Source: Geodermatophilus saharensis
GTDB lineage: Bacteria > Actinomycetota > Actinomycetes > Mycobacteriales > Geodermatophilaceae
Direction: 5' to 3'
Length of the DNA stretch: 64,000 nucleotides
NCBI RefSeq assembly: GCF_900188205.1
Contig: NZ_FZOH01000004.1
Span: forward strand, 62,001-126,000
Positions 48,383-60,046 of the stretch are shown here, one piece after another (the first letter of the stretch is position 1; the number at the start of each line of letters is the position of its first letter). The position numbers and the translations under genes are program-made. The notes under the pieces were generated by a model. That model did no database searches. It saw only the letters and a list, made by a program, of their open reading frames with translations, and was not told the origin of the DNA.

Positions 48383-49141
48383 TCAGTCGAGGGCGGCGGC
48401 CTGGGTGTCGTGGGCCTGCGCGAGCAGGTCGGTGAAGGCCGTCGGGTCGAGCCGGCCGCCGGAGGTGTCCGTGCGGAGCAGCACGAGGACCCGGTCGCCG
48501 TCCTGCACCATCCCGACCAGGGCCGGCACGGTCACCTGCTGACCGTCGGGCCCGGTCGCGGTGGTGCTGAAGGTGACGCCGGCCGAGCCGTCGCCGAGCT
48601 CGGGCACGGTGAGCTCGTCGAAGGCGATGGTCACCGTGCCGACCTCCGGGGAGGTCACCTGCACCGAGCGGCACCGGTCGAGCTGCTGCCCGAAGCCGTC
48701 CAGCGCGTCCTCGGCGGGGCCGCCGGAGGCCAGCGCCTGCACGGTGGTGACCGTCCCGAGGACGGCGACCTGCGCGGCGACGTCGTCGTACTCGTCGAAC
48801 GACGGCTGGGTCCCCTGCACCGCGGGTGCGCACTCCGGCGGGGTCACCTGCAGGTCCTCGGTGGCGCTGCCGGCGGCGGCCGCGCCCTGCGCCAGCTGGG
48901 CCTCGGTCAGCGGGGTGACCTGCGCGCCCGTCCCGAACGCCTCGGCGGGGAGCAGCCCCGGCGCGAGGTCGGCGCCGGAGGCCGGCGACGCCGAGGACGA
49001 CGACGAGGCCGACGAGGAGGCCGACGCCGAGGACGGCGACGCGGGCGAGGCCGTGCCCTCGACGTCGCCGCCGCCGCACCCGCTGAGCAGGACGGCGGCC
49101 GCCAGGCCGGCGGAGGTGCGCAGACGACGGCGGGCGCTCAT
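48383..49141 (-). CDS. Lipoprotein with a sensor-like extracytoplasmic domain
   Basis: This 252-residue lipoprotein has a signal peptide ending in the lipobox LLSGC (Cys at about residue 22), after which the chain is attached to lipid. A Ser/Ala-rich linker of about 35 residues follows, then a folded domain with PPECAPAV and LDRCRSVQV, two Cys that could pair. The layout (lipobox, linker, PPECA.., later CR.V.V) resembles PknH-sensor/LpqN-type domains of actinobacteria. The ligand is unknown. The ATG at 49141 starts MSARRRLRTSAGLAAAVLL. Confidence 0.82.
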   Translation of the reverse strand: MSARRRLRTSAGLAAAVLLSGCGGGDVEGTASPASPSSASASSSASSSSSASPASGADLAPGLLPAEAFGTGAQVTPLTEAQLAQGAAAAGSATEDLQVTPPECAPAVQGTQPSFDEYDDVAAQVAVLGTVTTVQALASGGPAEDALDGFGQQLDRCRSVQVTSPEVGTVTIAFDELTVPELGDGSAGVTFSTTATGPDGQQVTVPALVGMVQDGDRVLVLLRTDTSGGRLDPTAFTDLLAQAHDTQAAALD

Positions 49142-49195
49142 GCCCGGACGGTAACCGCGGCGCGACGCCGGCGCGGGCCGGTCACCCCGATCGGG

Positions 49196-49489
49196 TCACG
49201 GCTCGTACTGGACGGCGCTGCGCGCGGCCAGGTACGGGCGGACGTGCTCGGCGATCACCGCGAGGTGCACCGGGTCGGTGGCGTAGCGGCGGAACGCCTC
49301 GGCGTCGGCGAAGTCGGCGACCAGGACCGTGTGGGCGTTGCCCTCCACCAGGCCGGCGTCGGGGGCGACGGTGAAGGCCAGTGTCCCCGGGACCTGCTCG
49401 GGCAGCCGGCGCAGCGCGGCGACGGTCTCGGCCCGGCGGGCCTCGTCGGCGTCGTCGGACCAGGTGAAGTGCACGACGTGTCGGATCAC
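49196..49489 (-). CDS. Dabb-family (stress-responsive alpha/beta barrel) protein
   Basis: This 97-residue protein has a ferredoxin-like Dabb domain: MIRHVVHFTWSDDADEARRA at the start, LPEQVPGTLAFTVAPDAGL in the middle, and FADAEAFRRYATDPVHLAVI towards the end. Such domains form dimers; some are cyclases or monooxygenases, others have unknown roles. GTG 49489 has AGGGTGA five bases before it. GTG 49498, three codons earlier, is the alternative. It is divergent from the glycosyltransferase operon, only 53 bp away. Confidence 0.87.
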   Translation of the reverse strand: MIRHVVHFTWSDDADEARRAETVAALRRLPEQVPGTLAFTVAPDAGLVEGNAHTVLVADFADAEAFRRYATDPVHLAVIAEHVRPYLAARSAVQYEP

Positions 49490-49529
49490 GCCGGTCACCC
49501 TGTCAGGCGGGCGGACCGCGGGGGGTCGG

Positions 49530-49535
49530 TAGTGT
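49530..49535 (+). promoter_or_regulatory. -10 hexamer TAGTGT of the glycosyltransferase operon
   Basis: TAGTGT is followed by seven bases and the ATG at 49543, with no ribosome site. The whole five-gene operon would start as a leaderless message. Confidence 0.5.
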
Positions 49536-49542
49536 CCGGCGC

Positions 49543-50796
49543 ATGGGACGACGGCTGCGGATCGCACTGCTGTCGTACCGGAGCAAGCCGCACAGCGGCG
49601 GGCAGGGCGTCTACGTGCGGGCGCTGTCGCGGGAGCTGACCGCGCTCGGCCACGCCGTCGAGGTGTTCAGCGGCCAGCCCTATCCCGAGCTCGACGACGG
49701 CGTCCCGCTCACCCGGGTGCCCAGCCTCGACCTGTACCGGGAGCCCGACCCGTTCCGCACCCCGCGGCCCTCGGAGTTCCGCGACTGGATCGACGTCGCC
49801 GAGTGGGCGGCGATGTGCACCGCCGGCTTCCCCGAGCCGCTGACCTTCACCCTCCGCGCGGCTCGCGAGCTGCTCCCCCGCCGGCACGAGTTCGACGTCG
49901 TGCACGACAACCAGAGCCTGGGCTACGGGCTGCTGCGGCTGGTCCGCGCGGGGATCCCCACCGTGGCCACCGTGCACCACCCGGTCGCCATCGACCGGCA
50001 GCTCGACCTCGCCGCCGCGCCCACGCTGCGCCGCCGGCTGACGCTGCACCGCTGGTACGGGTTCACCGCGATGCAGGCCCGCGTCGCCCCCCGCCTGGAC
50101 GCGGTCACGACCGTCTCGGAGAGCTCGCGGCGCGACATCGAGACCCACCTGCGGGTCCCCGCCGCCGGCGTCGAGGTCGTCCCGATCGGCATCGACCCCG
50201 ACGTGTTCACCCCGCCGCCCGCCGGGCGGCCGCGCGAGGCGGACTCGATCGTGGTCACCACCAGCGCCGACGTGCCGCTCAAGGGCCTGGTGCACCTGCT
50301 CGAGGCGGTGGCCAAGCTGCGCACCGAGCGGCCGGTGCGGCTGACCGTCGTCGGCACCGCCCGTCCCGGCGGGCCGGCCGAGTCGGCGCTGGACCGCCTC
50401 GGCCTGCGCGACGCCGTCCGGTTCACCGGCCCGTTGCCCGAGGCCGACCTGGTGCGGCTGCTGCAGTCGGCGGCCGTGGCCGCGATCCCCTCCCTCTACG
50501 AGGGCTTCTCGCTGCCGGCGGTGGAGGCCATGGCCTGCGGCACCCCGCTGGTGACCACCGACGCCGGCGCGCTGCCCGAGGTCGTGGGCACCCAGGCGGG
50601 CCTGCGGGTGCGGGCCGGTGACGTCGACGAGCTCACCGCGGCGCTGCGGATGGTGCTCGAGCAGCCCTCGCTGCAGGAGCAGCTGGGCCGCGCCGGCCGC
50701 CGCCGGGTGCTGGCCTCCTACACCTGGCGCTCGACCGCCGAGCGCACCGCCGACTGGTACACCCGCGTGCTGGAGGAGAAGGGGCGCCCGTGCTGA
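49543..50796 (+). CDS. Glycosyltransferase family 4 protein
   Basis: This 417-residue GT-B retaining glycosyltransferase uses a nucleotide-sugar donor. The N-terminal acceptor domain begins LRIALLSYRSKPHSGGQGVY (glycine-rich loop). The C-terminal donor domain has SADVPLKGLVHLLEAVAKLR and the E-x7-E motif in SLYEGFSLPAVEAMACGTPL. VHDNQSLGYGLLRL and TVHHPVAID are typical of actinobacterial GT4 enzymes. It opens a tightly packed operon with a methyltransferase, an alpha-toroid protein and two GT2 enzymes. Donor and acceptor are unknown. Its stop overlaps the methyltransferase start by 7 bp. Confidence 0.9.
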   Translation: MGRRLRIALLSYRSKPHSGGQGVYVRALSRELTALGHAVEVFSGQPYPELDDGVPLTRVPSLDLYREPDPFRTPRPSEFRDWIDVAEWAAMCTAGFPEPLTFTLRAARELLPRRHEFDVVHDNQSLGYGLLRLVRAGIPTVATVHHPVAIDRQLDLAAAPTLRRRLTLHRWYGFTAMQARVAPRLDAVTTVSESSRRDIETHLRVPAAGVEVVPIGIDPDVFTPPPAGRPREADSIVVTTSADVPLKGLVHLLEAVAKLRTERPVRLTVVGTARPGGPAESALDRLGLRDAVRFTGPLPEADLVRLLQSAAVAAIPSLYEGFSLPAVEAMACGTPLVTTDAGALPEVVGTQAGLRVRAGDVDELTAALRMVLEQPSLQEQLGRAGRRRVLASYTWRSTAERTADWYTRVLEEKGRPC

Positions 50797-51548
50797 CGGT
50801 CGACTACGACCTGCTCGACCTGCGGCCCGGCGCCACCGTCCTCGACCTCGGCTGCGGCGAGGGCCGGCACGCCTTCGAGGCCTACCGCCGCGGCGCGCAC
50901 GTGGTCGCCGTCGACCACGGCGTGTCCGAGGTGGCGACGACGAGGCAGTGGCTGGGCGCGATCGCCGAGGCCGGCGAGGCGCCGGCGGGCGCCCGGTACG
51001 AGGTGGTCCGCGGCGACCTGCTGCACCTGCCCTTCCCCGACGGGAGCGTCGACCGGGTCATCGCCTCGGAGGTGCTCGAGCACGTCCCCGACGACGCCCG
51101 CGCCATGGCCGAGATCGTGCGGGTGCTCAAGCCGGGCGGGCGGGTCGCCGTCACCGTGCCCCGGTACGGCCCCGAGCGGGTCTGCTGGGCGCTGTCGGAC
51201 GCCTACCACGCCAACGAGGGCGGCCACGTGCGCATCTACCGCGGCGACGCGCTGCGGGCCCGGCTGCGGGTCGCCGGCCTCGTGCCCGGGCGCAGCCACC
51301 ACGCGCACGCGCTGCACGCGCCCTACTGGTGGCTCAAGTGCGCGGTCGGCGTGGAGCGCGACGCCGCCGTCGTGCGGGCCTACCACCGGCTGCTGGTCTG
51401 GGACCTCACGCGGCGGCCGCTGGTCACCCGGCTGGCCGAACGGGTGCTCGACCCGCTGATCGGCAAGAGCCTGGTCGTCTACGCGGACAAGCCGGCGGTG
51501 GCCGCCGGCGCCCTCCCGGAGCGGGAGAAGACCGCTGCCGCCCGCTGA
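50790..51548 (+). CDS. Class I SAM-dependent methyltransferase
   Basis: This 252-residue methyltransferase has the SAM motif I GATVLDLGCGEGRHAFEAYR, the acidic AVDHG after strand 2, VRGDLLHLPFPDGSVDRVI (motif II) and VLKPGGRVAVTVPRYGPERV (motif III). A C-terminal part with HHAHALHAPYWWLKCAVG is unusual and aromatic-rich, and may bind a lipid or polyprenyl acceptor. It starts inside the glycosyltransferase gene (7-bp overlap) and its own end overlaps the next frame. Its acceptor is probably the same as that of the neighbouring enzymes, which is unidentified. Confidence 0.88.
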   Translation: MLTVDYDLLDLRPGATVLDLGCGEGRHAFEAYRRGAHVVAVDHGVSEVATTRQWLGAIAEAGEAPAGARYEVVRGDLLHLPFPDGSVDRVIASEVLEHVPDDARAMAEIVRVLKPGGRVAVTVPRYGPERVCWALSDAYHANEGGHVRIYRGDALRARLRVAGLVPGRSHHAHALHAPYWWLKCAVGVERDAAVVRAYHRLLVWDLTRRPLVTRLAERVLDPLIGKSLVVYADKPAVAAGALPEREKTAAAR

Positions 51549-52623
51549 GCTCCCCGAGCTGCCCGGCGTCCTCGACGGCGCCGCGGTGCGGCAGACGGTG
51601 GCCGCCATCGCCGCGGAGCAGGCCGCCGACGGCGCGCTGCCGTGGTTCCGTGGCGGGCAGCTGGACCCGTGGGACTCGATCGAGGCGGCGATGGCCCTGG
51701 ACGTGGGCGGCGAGCACGCCCGCGCGGCGGCCGCCTACCGCTGGCTGGCCGCCCGGCAGCGCCCGGACGGCTCCTGGGCCGCCGAGTACCGCGGCGGTGC
51801 CGAGACCTCTCCCGCCGTCGAGAGCAACCACGCCGGCTACCTCGCCGTCGGCACCTGGCACTCCTGGCTGGCCACCCGCGACGAGGCGCTGGTGGCCGAG
51901 CTGTGGCCGGTCGTGCGCCGCGGGCTGGACCTCGTGGTGCGCATGCAGCTGGCCGGCGGCGCGGTCGGCTGGGCGCTGCGCCCCGACGGCACTCCCGACG
52001 GCACCGCGCTGCTGACCGGCAACGCCAGCCTGTTCCAGGCGCTGCGCTGCGGCATCGCGCTGGCCGGGCTGGTCGGGTCTCCGCAGCCGGACTGGGAGCT
52101 GGCCGTCACCGACCTCGGCACGGCGCTGCGCACCGACCCCGCCGCCTTCGCCGACCGGTCGCGGTACTCGATGGACTGGTACTACCCGGTGCTCGCCGGC
52201 GCGGTCACCGGGGAGGCCGCCCGCGCACGGCTGGCCGCGGAGTGGGACCGCTTCGTCGTCCCGGGCCTGGGTGCCCGCTGCGTCGCCGACCGCCCGTGGG
52301 TGACCGGCGCCGAGACCTGCGAGCTGGCGCTGGCGCTGGTGGTCGCCGGCCAGCCGGAGGCCGCGCGCGAGCAGGTGGCCGCGATGCAGCACCTGCGCCA
52401 CGGCGACGGCTCCTACTGGACCGGGCTGGTCTACGCCGACGACGCCCGGTGGCCGGTGGAGCGCACCACCTGGACGGCCGCGGCGGTGGTGCTGGCCGTC
52501 GACGCGCTCTCGGGTGCCACGCCGGCGTCGGGGCTGTTCGCCGACCCGGCCGCGCTGCCGGCGCCCGGGACCGTCGACACCCCCGGTTCGGCGGCGCCGC
52601 TACCGGGCAGTCGACGTCCGTGA
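51535..52623 (+). CDS. Alpha/alpha-toroid protein annotated as 'prenyltransferase' (cyclase/mannanase-like fold)
   Basis: This 362-residue protein is built of repeated helix pairs with aromatic motifs: GALPWFRGGQLDPWDSIEAA, QRPDGSWAAEYRGG, NHAGYLAVGTWHSWLATRDE and DGSYWTGLVYADDARWPVE. The QW-like repeats recall squalene cyclases and GH-type alpha-toroids. Database relatives are often called prenyltransferase without evidence, and there is no DDxxD. The best start is a CTG at 51535 inside the end of the methyltransferase gene (GGGAG upstream), which keeps the family's LPELPGVL start. GTG 51586 is the alternative. Its stop overlaps the next gene (GTGA). Confidence 0.75.
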   Translation: MPPAELPELPGVLDGAAVRQTVAAIAAEQAADGALPWFRGGQLDPWDSIEAAMALDVGGEHARAAAAYRWLAARQRPDGSWAAEYRGGAETSPAVESNHAGYLAVGTWHSWLATRDEALVAELWPVVRRGLDLVVRMQLAGGAVGWALRPDGTPDGTALLTGNASLFQALRCGIALAGLVGSPQPDWELAVTDLGTALRTDPAAFADRSRYSMDWYYPVLAGAVTGEAARARLAAEWDRFVVPGLGARCVADRPWVTGAETCELALALVVAGQPEAAREQVAAMQHLRHGDGSYWTGLVYADDARWPVERTTWTAAAVVLAVDALSGATPASGLFADPAALPAPGTVDTPGSAAPLPGSRRP

Positions 52624-53504
52624 CCAGCACCACCGAGCACCCCGGCACGTCCCCGTCCCCGACCGCCGACGGCGTCACCGTCGTCGTCATGAGCCGCGAC
52701 CGGCGCGAGGACCTCCTTGCCACACTCCCCCGGCACGAGGCGCCGGTGGTGCTCGTCGACAACGGCTCCACCGACGGCACGGCCGACGCCGTCCGCGCCG
52801 CCCTGCCGGAGGTGACCGTCCTGGCGCTGCACGAGAACGTCGGCGCCCGCGCGCGCACCATCGGCGCCGGGCACGCCGGCACGGAGTTCGTCGCCTTCGC
52901 CGACGACGACTCCTGGTGGGCGCCGGGCGACCTGGCCCGCGCCGTGGCGGTCATGCGCGCCCACCCGCGGCTGGCGGTGCTCAACGCCCGGGTGCTGGTC
53001 GGTCCGGAGGAGCGGCTGGACCCGCTGTGCCCGGAGCTGGCGGCCAGTCCGCTCGGCACGCCGCCGCACCTGCCCGGCCCGCGGCTGCTCGGCTTCATCG
53101 GCTGCGCGGCGATGGTGCGCACCGAGGCGTTCCTCGCCGCCGGCGGCTTCGACCCGGTGGTGCGCTTCCCGGGCGAGGAGGAGCGGCTCGCCCTCGACCT
53201 GGCCGCGGCCGGGTGGGACATCGCCTACGTCGACGCCGTGACGGTGCACCACCACCCCTCGACCCGCCGGCACGACCCCGCCGCCCGCCGTGCGGCGATC
53301 TGGCGGTCCAGGCTGCTCACCGCGGTGATGCGGCTGCCGTGGCCCGACGTGGCGCGCACCGTCGTCGCCGGGCTGCGGGCCGGCGCCCCCGAGCGGCGCG
53401 GGCTGCGGCGGGCGGTGCCGGACCTGCCCGCCGCGCTGCGCCGCCGGCGCCGGGTGCCGGCGTCGGTGCTGGCCGACCTGCGGCGGCTGGAGGCCGGCTC
53501 GTGA
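52620..53504 (+). CDS. Glycosyltransferase family 2 protein, first copy
   Basis: This 294-residue GT-A inverting glycosyltransferase starts VTVVVMSRDRREDLLATLP and has LVDNGSTDGTADAVRAALP, the donor-site DxD in FVAFADDDSWWAPGDL, and FPGEEERLALDLAAAGWDI as the catalytic-base region (EE). VHHHPSTRR is a late conserved motif. It is a clear paralogue of the next gene, with the same block order, so the pair arose by tandem duplication. Both overlap by 4 bp. It is predicted cytoplasmic or membrane-associated, without a transmembrane helix. Confidence 0.9.
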   Translation: MTSTTEHPGTSPSPTADGVTVVVMSRDRREDLLATLPRHEAPVVLVDNGSTDGTADAVRAALPEVTVLALHENVGARARTIGAGHAGTEFVAFADDDSWWAPGDLARAVAVMRAHPRLAVLNARVLVGPEERLDPLCPELAASPLGTPPHLPGPRLLGFIGCAAMVRTEAFLAAGGFDPVVRFPGEEERLALDLAAAGWDIAYVDAVTVHHHPSTRRHDPAARRAAIWRSRLLTAVMRLPWPDVARTVVAGLRAGAPERRGLRRAVPDLPAALRRRRRVPASVLADLRRLEAGS

Positions 53505-54436
53505 CGGCGACGGCCGACCGGCCGGTGCACGTCGAGGCGGGGGCCGATGCGCGGGTCGCCGTCGTCGTCATCACCCACCAGCGGCGCGAGGAGGTGCTGG
53601 TGGCGCTGTCGCGGCTGCTGGAGCTGCCGGAGCGGCCGCACGTGGTGGTCGTCGACAACGGCTCCACCGACGGCACCGCCGAGGCCGTCCGCGAGCGGTT
53701 CCCCGCCGTGGAGCTGGTCGCCAGCCCGGTGAACCTCGGCGCGGTCGGCCGCAACGTCGGCGTCGCGCGGCTCTCGACGCCCTACGTGGCCTTCTGCGAC
53801 GACGACACCTGGTGGGAGCCGGGGTCGCTGCGGACGGCGGCCGACGTCCTCGACGCCCACCCGCGGCTGGCCGTGGTGACCGCGCGGATCCTCGTCGAGC
53901 CCGGCGGCCGGGAGGACCCGATCGTGCCGGAGCTGCGCGACTCCCCCGTCCGCGGCGCCGACTGGCTGCCCGGCCCGGCGCTGGGCTCGTTCCTCGCCGG
54001 CGCGAGCGTGGTGCGCCGGGAGGCCTTCGGGGAGGTCGGCGGCTTCTGCGAGCGGCTGTGGCTGGGCGGCGAGGAGGAGCTCATGGCCGGCGACCTCGCC
54101 GCCGCCGGCTGGGAGCTGTGCTACCTGCCCGCCCTGACCGTGCACCACCAGGCCTCGCGGGCCCGCGACTCCCACCGCCGGCGCCGCGACGGCATCCGCA
54201 ACACCCTCTGGACGACGTGGCTGCGGCGCCCGCTGCGCCCGGCGCTGCGCCGCACGCTGCACCTGCTGGCCACCCTGCCCCGCGACCGGGTGACCGCGCA
54301 GGGCCTGCTGGCCGCCGCCCGCGGGGTGCCGTGGGTGCTGCGCGAGCGGCGGGTGCTCCCCGCCCACGCCGAGGCGCGCTTCGCCGCCCTCGACGCCGTC
54401 CAGCGCCGCAGCTCGGCGCGCCGCTACGTCAGCTGA
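53501..54436 (+). CDS. Glycosyltransferase family 2 protein, second copy
   Basis: This 311-residue GT2 enzyme is paralogous to the preceding one: VAVVVITHQRREEVLVALSR, VVDNGSTDGTAEAVRERFPA, the DxD in VAFCDDDTWWEPGSL, and the EE region in WLGGEEELMAGDLAAAGWEL, then LTVHHQASRARDSHRRRR. It has a longer basic C terminus. Two similar enzymes in one operon suggest that two sugars, or two linkages, are added in turn to one acceptor. It is the last gene of the operon; the DinB gene 18 bp on has its own ribosome site and may be co-transcribed. Confidence 0.9.
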   Translation: MTATADRPVHVEAGADARVAVVVITHQRREEVLVALSRLLELPERPHVVVVDNGSTDGTAEAVRERFPAVELVASPVNLGAVGRNVGVARLSTPYVAFCDDDTWWEPGSLRTAADVLDAHPRLAVVTARILVEPGGREDPIVPELRDSPVRGADWLPGPALGSFLAGASVVRREAFGEVGGFCERLWLGGEEELMAGDLAAAGWELCYLPALTVHHQASRARDSHRRRRDGIRNTLWTTWLRRPLRPALRRTLHLLATLPRDRVTAQGLLAAARGVPWVLRERRVLPAHAEARFAALDAVQRRSSARRYVS

Positions 54437-54454
54437 GCCCCGGGAGGGACGCAC

Positions 54455-54976
54455 GTGACGCCACCGGACCGACGCGACCAGCCGCCGATCACCGCGGACG
54501 AGGCGACGACGCTGACGGCCTTCCTGCGGTACCAGCGGCAGACGCTGGAGTGGAAGTGCGCCGGCCTGACCCCGCAGCAGCTCGCCACGCGGGCCGTGCC
54601 GACGTCCGAGGTCACGCTGCTGGGGCTGGTGCGTCACCTCGCCGCGGTCGAGACCGGGTGGCTGGTCGGCTTCGGCGGGCTGCCGTACGGGATGTGGCCC
54701 GACGTCGTCCGCGACCGCGACGAGCAGTTCCGCGTGGACCCCGCGACGGTGACCGCGGACGACGTCGAGTCGGCCTGGGTCACCTGGCGGGCGGTCGGGG
54801 AGACGGTGGGCTCGGTCGCGCGGCAGCTGCCCCTCGACACCACCGACCGGCCCTGGGGTCGCGACGACGAGTTCTCCCTGCGCTGGATCCTGCTGCACCT
54901 CGTCGAGGAGTACGCGCGGCACAACGGCCACGCCGACCTGCTCCGCGAGGCGGTCGACGGCGTCACCGGGGAGTGA
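54455..54976 (+). CDS. DinB-family (DUF664) metal-binding protein
   Basis: This 173-residue four-helix-bundle protein of the DinB/DUF664 group has LVRHLAAVETGWLVGFGG carrying the first His ligand and HLVEEYARHNGHADLLREAV carrying the remaining His set. Such proteins bind a divalent metal; many are thiol-dependent transferases using mycothiol or bacillithiol, others are of unknown function. The GTG start has GGGAGGGAC upstream. It follows the glycosyltransferase operon by 18 bp but has no obvious functional link to it, and a bidirectional hairpin follows. Confidence 0.87.
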   Translation: MTPPDRRDQPPITADEATTLTAFLRYQRQTLEWKCAGLTPQQLATRAVPTSEVTLLGLVRHLAAVETGWLVGFGGLPYGMWPDVVRDRDEQFRVDPATVTADDVESAWVTWRAVGETVGSVARQLPLDTTDRPWGRDDEFSLRWILLHLVEEYARHNGHADLLREAVDGVTGE

Positions 54977-54994
54977 GCCCGCCCGCGTCGGGGA

Positions 54995-55049
54995 GCGTGT
55001 GCGCCGGCGCCGCGTCCCGCGCCCCGGAAAGCGGCGGGGGCGCACACGC
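54995..55049. terminator. Bidirectional hairpin between convergent genes
   Basis: GCGTGTGCGCC (54995-55005) and GGCGCACACGC (55039-55049) pair perfectly over 11 bp around a 33-base GC-rich loop. It separates the convergent DinB and DksA-like genes. Confidence 0.65.
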
Positions 55050-55067
55050 CCGGGACCCCGGCAGCGG

Positions 55068-57282
<2,215 letters not shown>

Positions 57283-57326
57283 TCAGGCTAGGAGCCGCAC
57301 CCCTCCGGACCCGGCCCGACACCGGG

Positions 57327-57803
57327 TCAGGCGCTGCGCCCGTCGGGTCCGTCCGGCCGCCGCGTCTGCGCGCCCGACGGCGGGGAGCCGCCGGCGTCGG
57401 CCGGCCCGGCGTCGGGGTCGACGACCTCGAAGCGCCGCCACAGGCCGGTCAGCTGCAGCGGACGGGCGACCGCGGCCGGCGGGGAGACCAGCGCGACGGT
57501 CACCGCGCGCGGCTGCGTCATGCGCTGCAGCTGCACCAGCACGGCCATGCCGGCGGAGTTCATGAACGTCACCCCGCCGAGCAGCAGCTCCACCCGGGAC
57601 AGCGTGGGCACCGACAGCAGCTGGTCGGTGACCACGCGGACCAGGGGGCGCCGGGCGGCCTCGGTGAGCTCCCCGGTGACGGTCACGCGGCTGACGTCGC
57701 CGTCGAGCTCGGTGATGACCTCCGGGGCGGTCCCGTCGTGTGGGCCCGCGGCGTGTGGTGGCTCGACAGCCGCTCCCTCCTGGGGCGGTACGGACTCGCT
57801 CAT
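57327..57803 (-). CDS. STAS-domain anti-sigma-factor antagonist
   Basis: This 158-residue protein has a central STAS domain (about 40-135): VTGELTEAARRPLVRVVTDQ, then RVELLLGGVTFMNSAGMAVL, where Ser in MNSAG is the normal phosphorylation site for an anti-sigma kinase. The ends are low-complexity and Pro/Gly-rich. It probably works in a partner-switching cascade that frees a SigF/SigB-type stress factor, but no anti-sigma kinase gene lies nearby. ATG 57803 (MSESVPPQEG) is preferred over 57836 because the extension is unlike the family. Confidence 0.85.
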   Translation of the reverse strand: MSESVPPQEGAAVEPPHAAGPHDGTAPEVITELDGDVSRVTVTGELTEAARRPLVRVVTDQLLSVPTLSRVELLLGGVTFMNSAGMAVLVQLQRMTQPRAVTVALVSPPAAVARPLQLTGLWRRFEVVDPDAGPADAGGSPPSGAQTRRPDGPDGRSA

Positions 57804-57860
57804 GCACGCGCACTGCCCGCTGCCCGCGGATCCCATGCCCGGGCCCGCGTCCCGAGCCGC

Positions 57861-59258
<1,398 letters not shown>

Positions 59259-59348
59259 TCATGATGCCGGGCCGGGAGGCGGCGCCGATCCCGGGGGTCG
59301 GCCGTCCGGGTCGATGCCGGCCACGGGAACAAAAGTGACAGTCGGATG

Positions 59349-59393
59349 TTTACAGCAGCGTCCGAGCAAGGTAATCTCTAGTCGCCACTAGAG
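59349..59393 (+). promoter_or_regulatory. hsp20 promoter with overlapping palindromic operator
   Basis: TTTACA (59349-59354) and TAATCT (59372-59377) are exactly 17 bp apart. The perfect inverted repeat CTCTAGT-CGCC-ACTAGAG (59376-59393) begins inside the -10, so a bound repressor would block transcription. It is not the HspR HAIR consensus (CTTGAGT-N7-ACTCAAG) nor CIRCE, though the half-site is similar in form. The MerR-like gene at 60047 is the likely source of the regulator. Confidence 0.6.
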
Positions 59394-59444
59394 GTTCATC
59401 CTCGGGCAGCGAACACACACCGGATCTCCCAGGAGGTTCACACG

Positions 59445-59927
59445 ATGCTGACCGCGTACGACCCGTTCGCCGCCACGTCCGCCGCCTTCCGCGCGCTGGA
59501 CCAGCTCGCCGGCCGTACCGGCACCGCCCGTGCCCTGTCGGGCATGCCGATGGACGCCTACCGGGTCGGCGACAAGTTCGTCGCCCACTTCGACCTGCCC
59601 GGCGTCGACCCCGGCTCGATCGACCTGTCGATCGAGGGCACCACGCTCACCGTCAGCGCCGAGCGCTCCGTACCGCAGCTGGAGAACGCCGAGTGGGCCG
59701 TCGCCGAGCGCCCCTACGGTGCCTACACCCGGCAGCTGGTGCTGGGCCGCAGCCTCGACACCGACCGGCTCGAGGCGAGCTACCACGACGGCGTCCTGAC
59801 CGTGAGCATCCCGGTCGCCGAGAAGGCGCGGGCCCGCAAGATCACCGTCACCCGTGCCGACGTGCCGGCCCAGGTCGAGGGGCGGACCATCGAGCACGAC
59901 AGCGAGCAGCGCGCCGTCGAGAGCTGA
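59445..59927 (+). CDS. Hsp20/alpha-crystallin-family small heat-shock protein
   Basis: This 160-residue ATP-independent chaperone binds unfolding proteins and forms large oligomers. The alpha-crystallin domain spans about 35-135: MPMDAYRVGDKFVAHFDLPG, SIDLSIEGTTLTVSAERS, YGAYTRQLVLGRSLDTDRLE, and YHDGVLTVSIPVAEKARARK (the GVLxxxxP motif). The ATG has AGGAGG eight bases upstream. It has its own strong promoter with a palindromic operator and a 15-bp hairpin after it, so it is made mostly as a single-gene message under heat or stress control. Confidence 0.93.
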   Translation: MLTAYDPFAATSAAFRALDQLAGRTGTARALSGMPMDAYRVGDKFVAHFDLPGVDPGSIDLSIEGTTLTVSAERSVPQLENAEWAVAERPYGAYTRQLVLGRSLDTDRLEASYHDGVLTVSIPVAEKARARKITVTRADVPAQVEGRTIEHDSEQRAVES

Positions 59928-59953
59928 CCGGTGCGCTGATCGGGCGACCCGCA

Positions 59954-59986
59954 CGCGGGGCCGGGCCGGCACGGCCCGGCCCCGCG
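59954..59986 (+). terminator. Strong hairpin after hsp20
   Basis: CGCGGGGCCGGGCCG and CGGCCCGGCCCCGCG form a perfect 15-bp stem with a 3-base loop, 26 bp after the stop. The MerR-like gene would be reached only by read-through or its own promoter. Confidence 0.85.
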
Positions 59987-60046
59987 CCGTTCCCGGGTCA
60001 CCCCCTGGCCACCCCATCCGACGACCCCGGCCGACGAGGAGTCCCC

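Noticed and set aside
51535-52623. True prenyltransferase or terpene synthase, hence a terpene gene cluster
   Set aside because: There is no DDxxD or NSE/DTE motif and no isoprenoid precursor genes nearby. The repeats fit a general alpha-toroid.
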